Made by a program: the position numbers and the translations under genes
Assembly (NCBI GenBank): GCA_965657825.1
Contig: CBFHQG010000030.1
Location: 1-22,132 of the forward strand
DNA from: M55B157 sp965657825
Lineage (GTDB): Bacteria > Actinomycetota > Actinomycetes > S36-B12
DNA: 22,132 bases
Direction of reading: 5' to 3'
Shown: in pieces, positions 21,977 to 22,132 of the stretch
Layout of the letters: every line of letters starts with the position of its first letter
Position numbering within the stretch: the stretch's first letter is position 1
Notes under the pieces: generated by a model
The model's input: the letters and a program-made list of their open reading frames with translations, nothing else
Database searches by the model: none
What the model was told of the DNA's origin: nothing

Positions 21977-22084
21977 CCGGAATCGGCTCACCAACCGGTC
22001 GTTCCTTGCCGGATCTGCGCACCAACCGGCCGCCATCTCGTGAGCGGATCCCGGAATTAGCAGCCAGTTGGTGAGCATATCCGG
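21977..22084. repeat. Cluster of degenerate 30-32-nt repeats in direct and inverted orientation
   Basis: Four related units share the pattern CCGGAT.TGC(T/G)CACCAAC.GGC. Two are direct on plus (from 21977 and 22009, period 32). Two are on minus (from 22084 and 22054, period 30), the last one degenerate. Units 2 and 3 form an imperfect stem with about 21 of 25 positions matching. This is non-coding and probably a dispersed intergenic repeat family. Confidence 0.6.
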
Positions 22085-22102
22085 AGGGTGACGGGATCCG
22101 TC

Positions 22103-22120
22103 GCGCGCCCGATGGCGCGC
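22103..22120 (+). terminator. GC-rich hairpin, possible terminator
   Basis: GCGCGCC-CGAT-GGCGCGC gives a perfect 7-bp stem with a 4-nt loop, followed by TCCTCCCGATTC. It lacks a real T-tract, so it would be a weak or non-canonical terminator for the plus-strand membrane-protein genes. It may equally belong to the repeat region or to a gene beyond the window. Confidence 0.35.
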
Positions 22121-22132
22121 TCCTCCCGATTC

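Noticed and set aside
21977..22084. CRISPR array
   Set aside because: The units are degenerate, change strand halfway and have no unique spacers of constant length. No cas genes are present.

Overview
The window is high-GC, densely packed DNA that reads as a chromosomal segment of an actinobacterium (Actinomycetota). Support comes from a mycothiol-type MDMPI-fold enzyme gene, a FadE5-like acyl-CoA dehydrogenase, a CopD-CtaG fusion, a DevR/DosR-like regulator, many GTG starts and several apparently leaderless genes. I cannot place it to genus. No rRNA, tRNA, CRISPR array, IS element or phage gene was found.

Layout. (1) 1-585, minus: the N-terminal 195 residues of a DevR/DosR-like response regulator, cut by the window edge. 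(2) 664-6162, plus: a tight metabolic operon. It holds three genes of a branched-chain 2-oxoacid dehydrogenase complex (E1 alpha, E1 beta, E2) joined by ATGA/GTGA overlaps, then an MDMPI-fold gene and a MatB/FadD36-like acyl-CoA synthetase. (3) 6203-12989, plus: a two-component system (response regulator, then an eight-helix histidine kinase) followed by two large exported proteins. One is a GLUG-repeat protein and the other a seven-repeat beta-propeller. Both end in the same FN3 plus 'FTWQR' C-terminal module. A perfect 18-bp palindrome sits at the activator position upstream of the first exported-protein gene. (4) 12999-18785, minus: envelope redox and copper genes. These are a CPA2 antiporter, CopC, a CopD-CtaG fusion, a rhodanese lipoprotein with a CsoR/CstR-like operator over its start, a nitrilase-family amidohydrolase and a VKOR. 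(5) 18840-20690, minus: a FadE5-like acyl-CoA dehydrogenase with a promoter bracketed by two related operator-like sites. (6) 20944-21971, plus: two small four-helix membrane proteins. (7) Non-coding structure: a 63-nt near-perfect inverted repeat at 20834-20896 and a cluster of degenerate 30-32-nt repeats at 21977-22084.

How the parts fit. The plus-strand operon would turn branched-chain 2-oxoacids into acyl-CoAs and activate a further carboxylic acid. The minus-strand group would handle copper delivery, disulfide formation and sulfur chemistry at the membrane. The most self-contained candidate for a new system is region 3: sensor, regulator, palindrome and two surface proteins in a row on one strand. 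A second recurring theme is a -10-like TAnnnT (TAGCGT four times) 6-7 nt before start codons that lack a Shine-Dalgarno sequence. This is the pattern expected of leaderless mRNAs.
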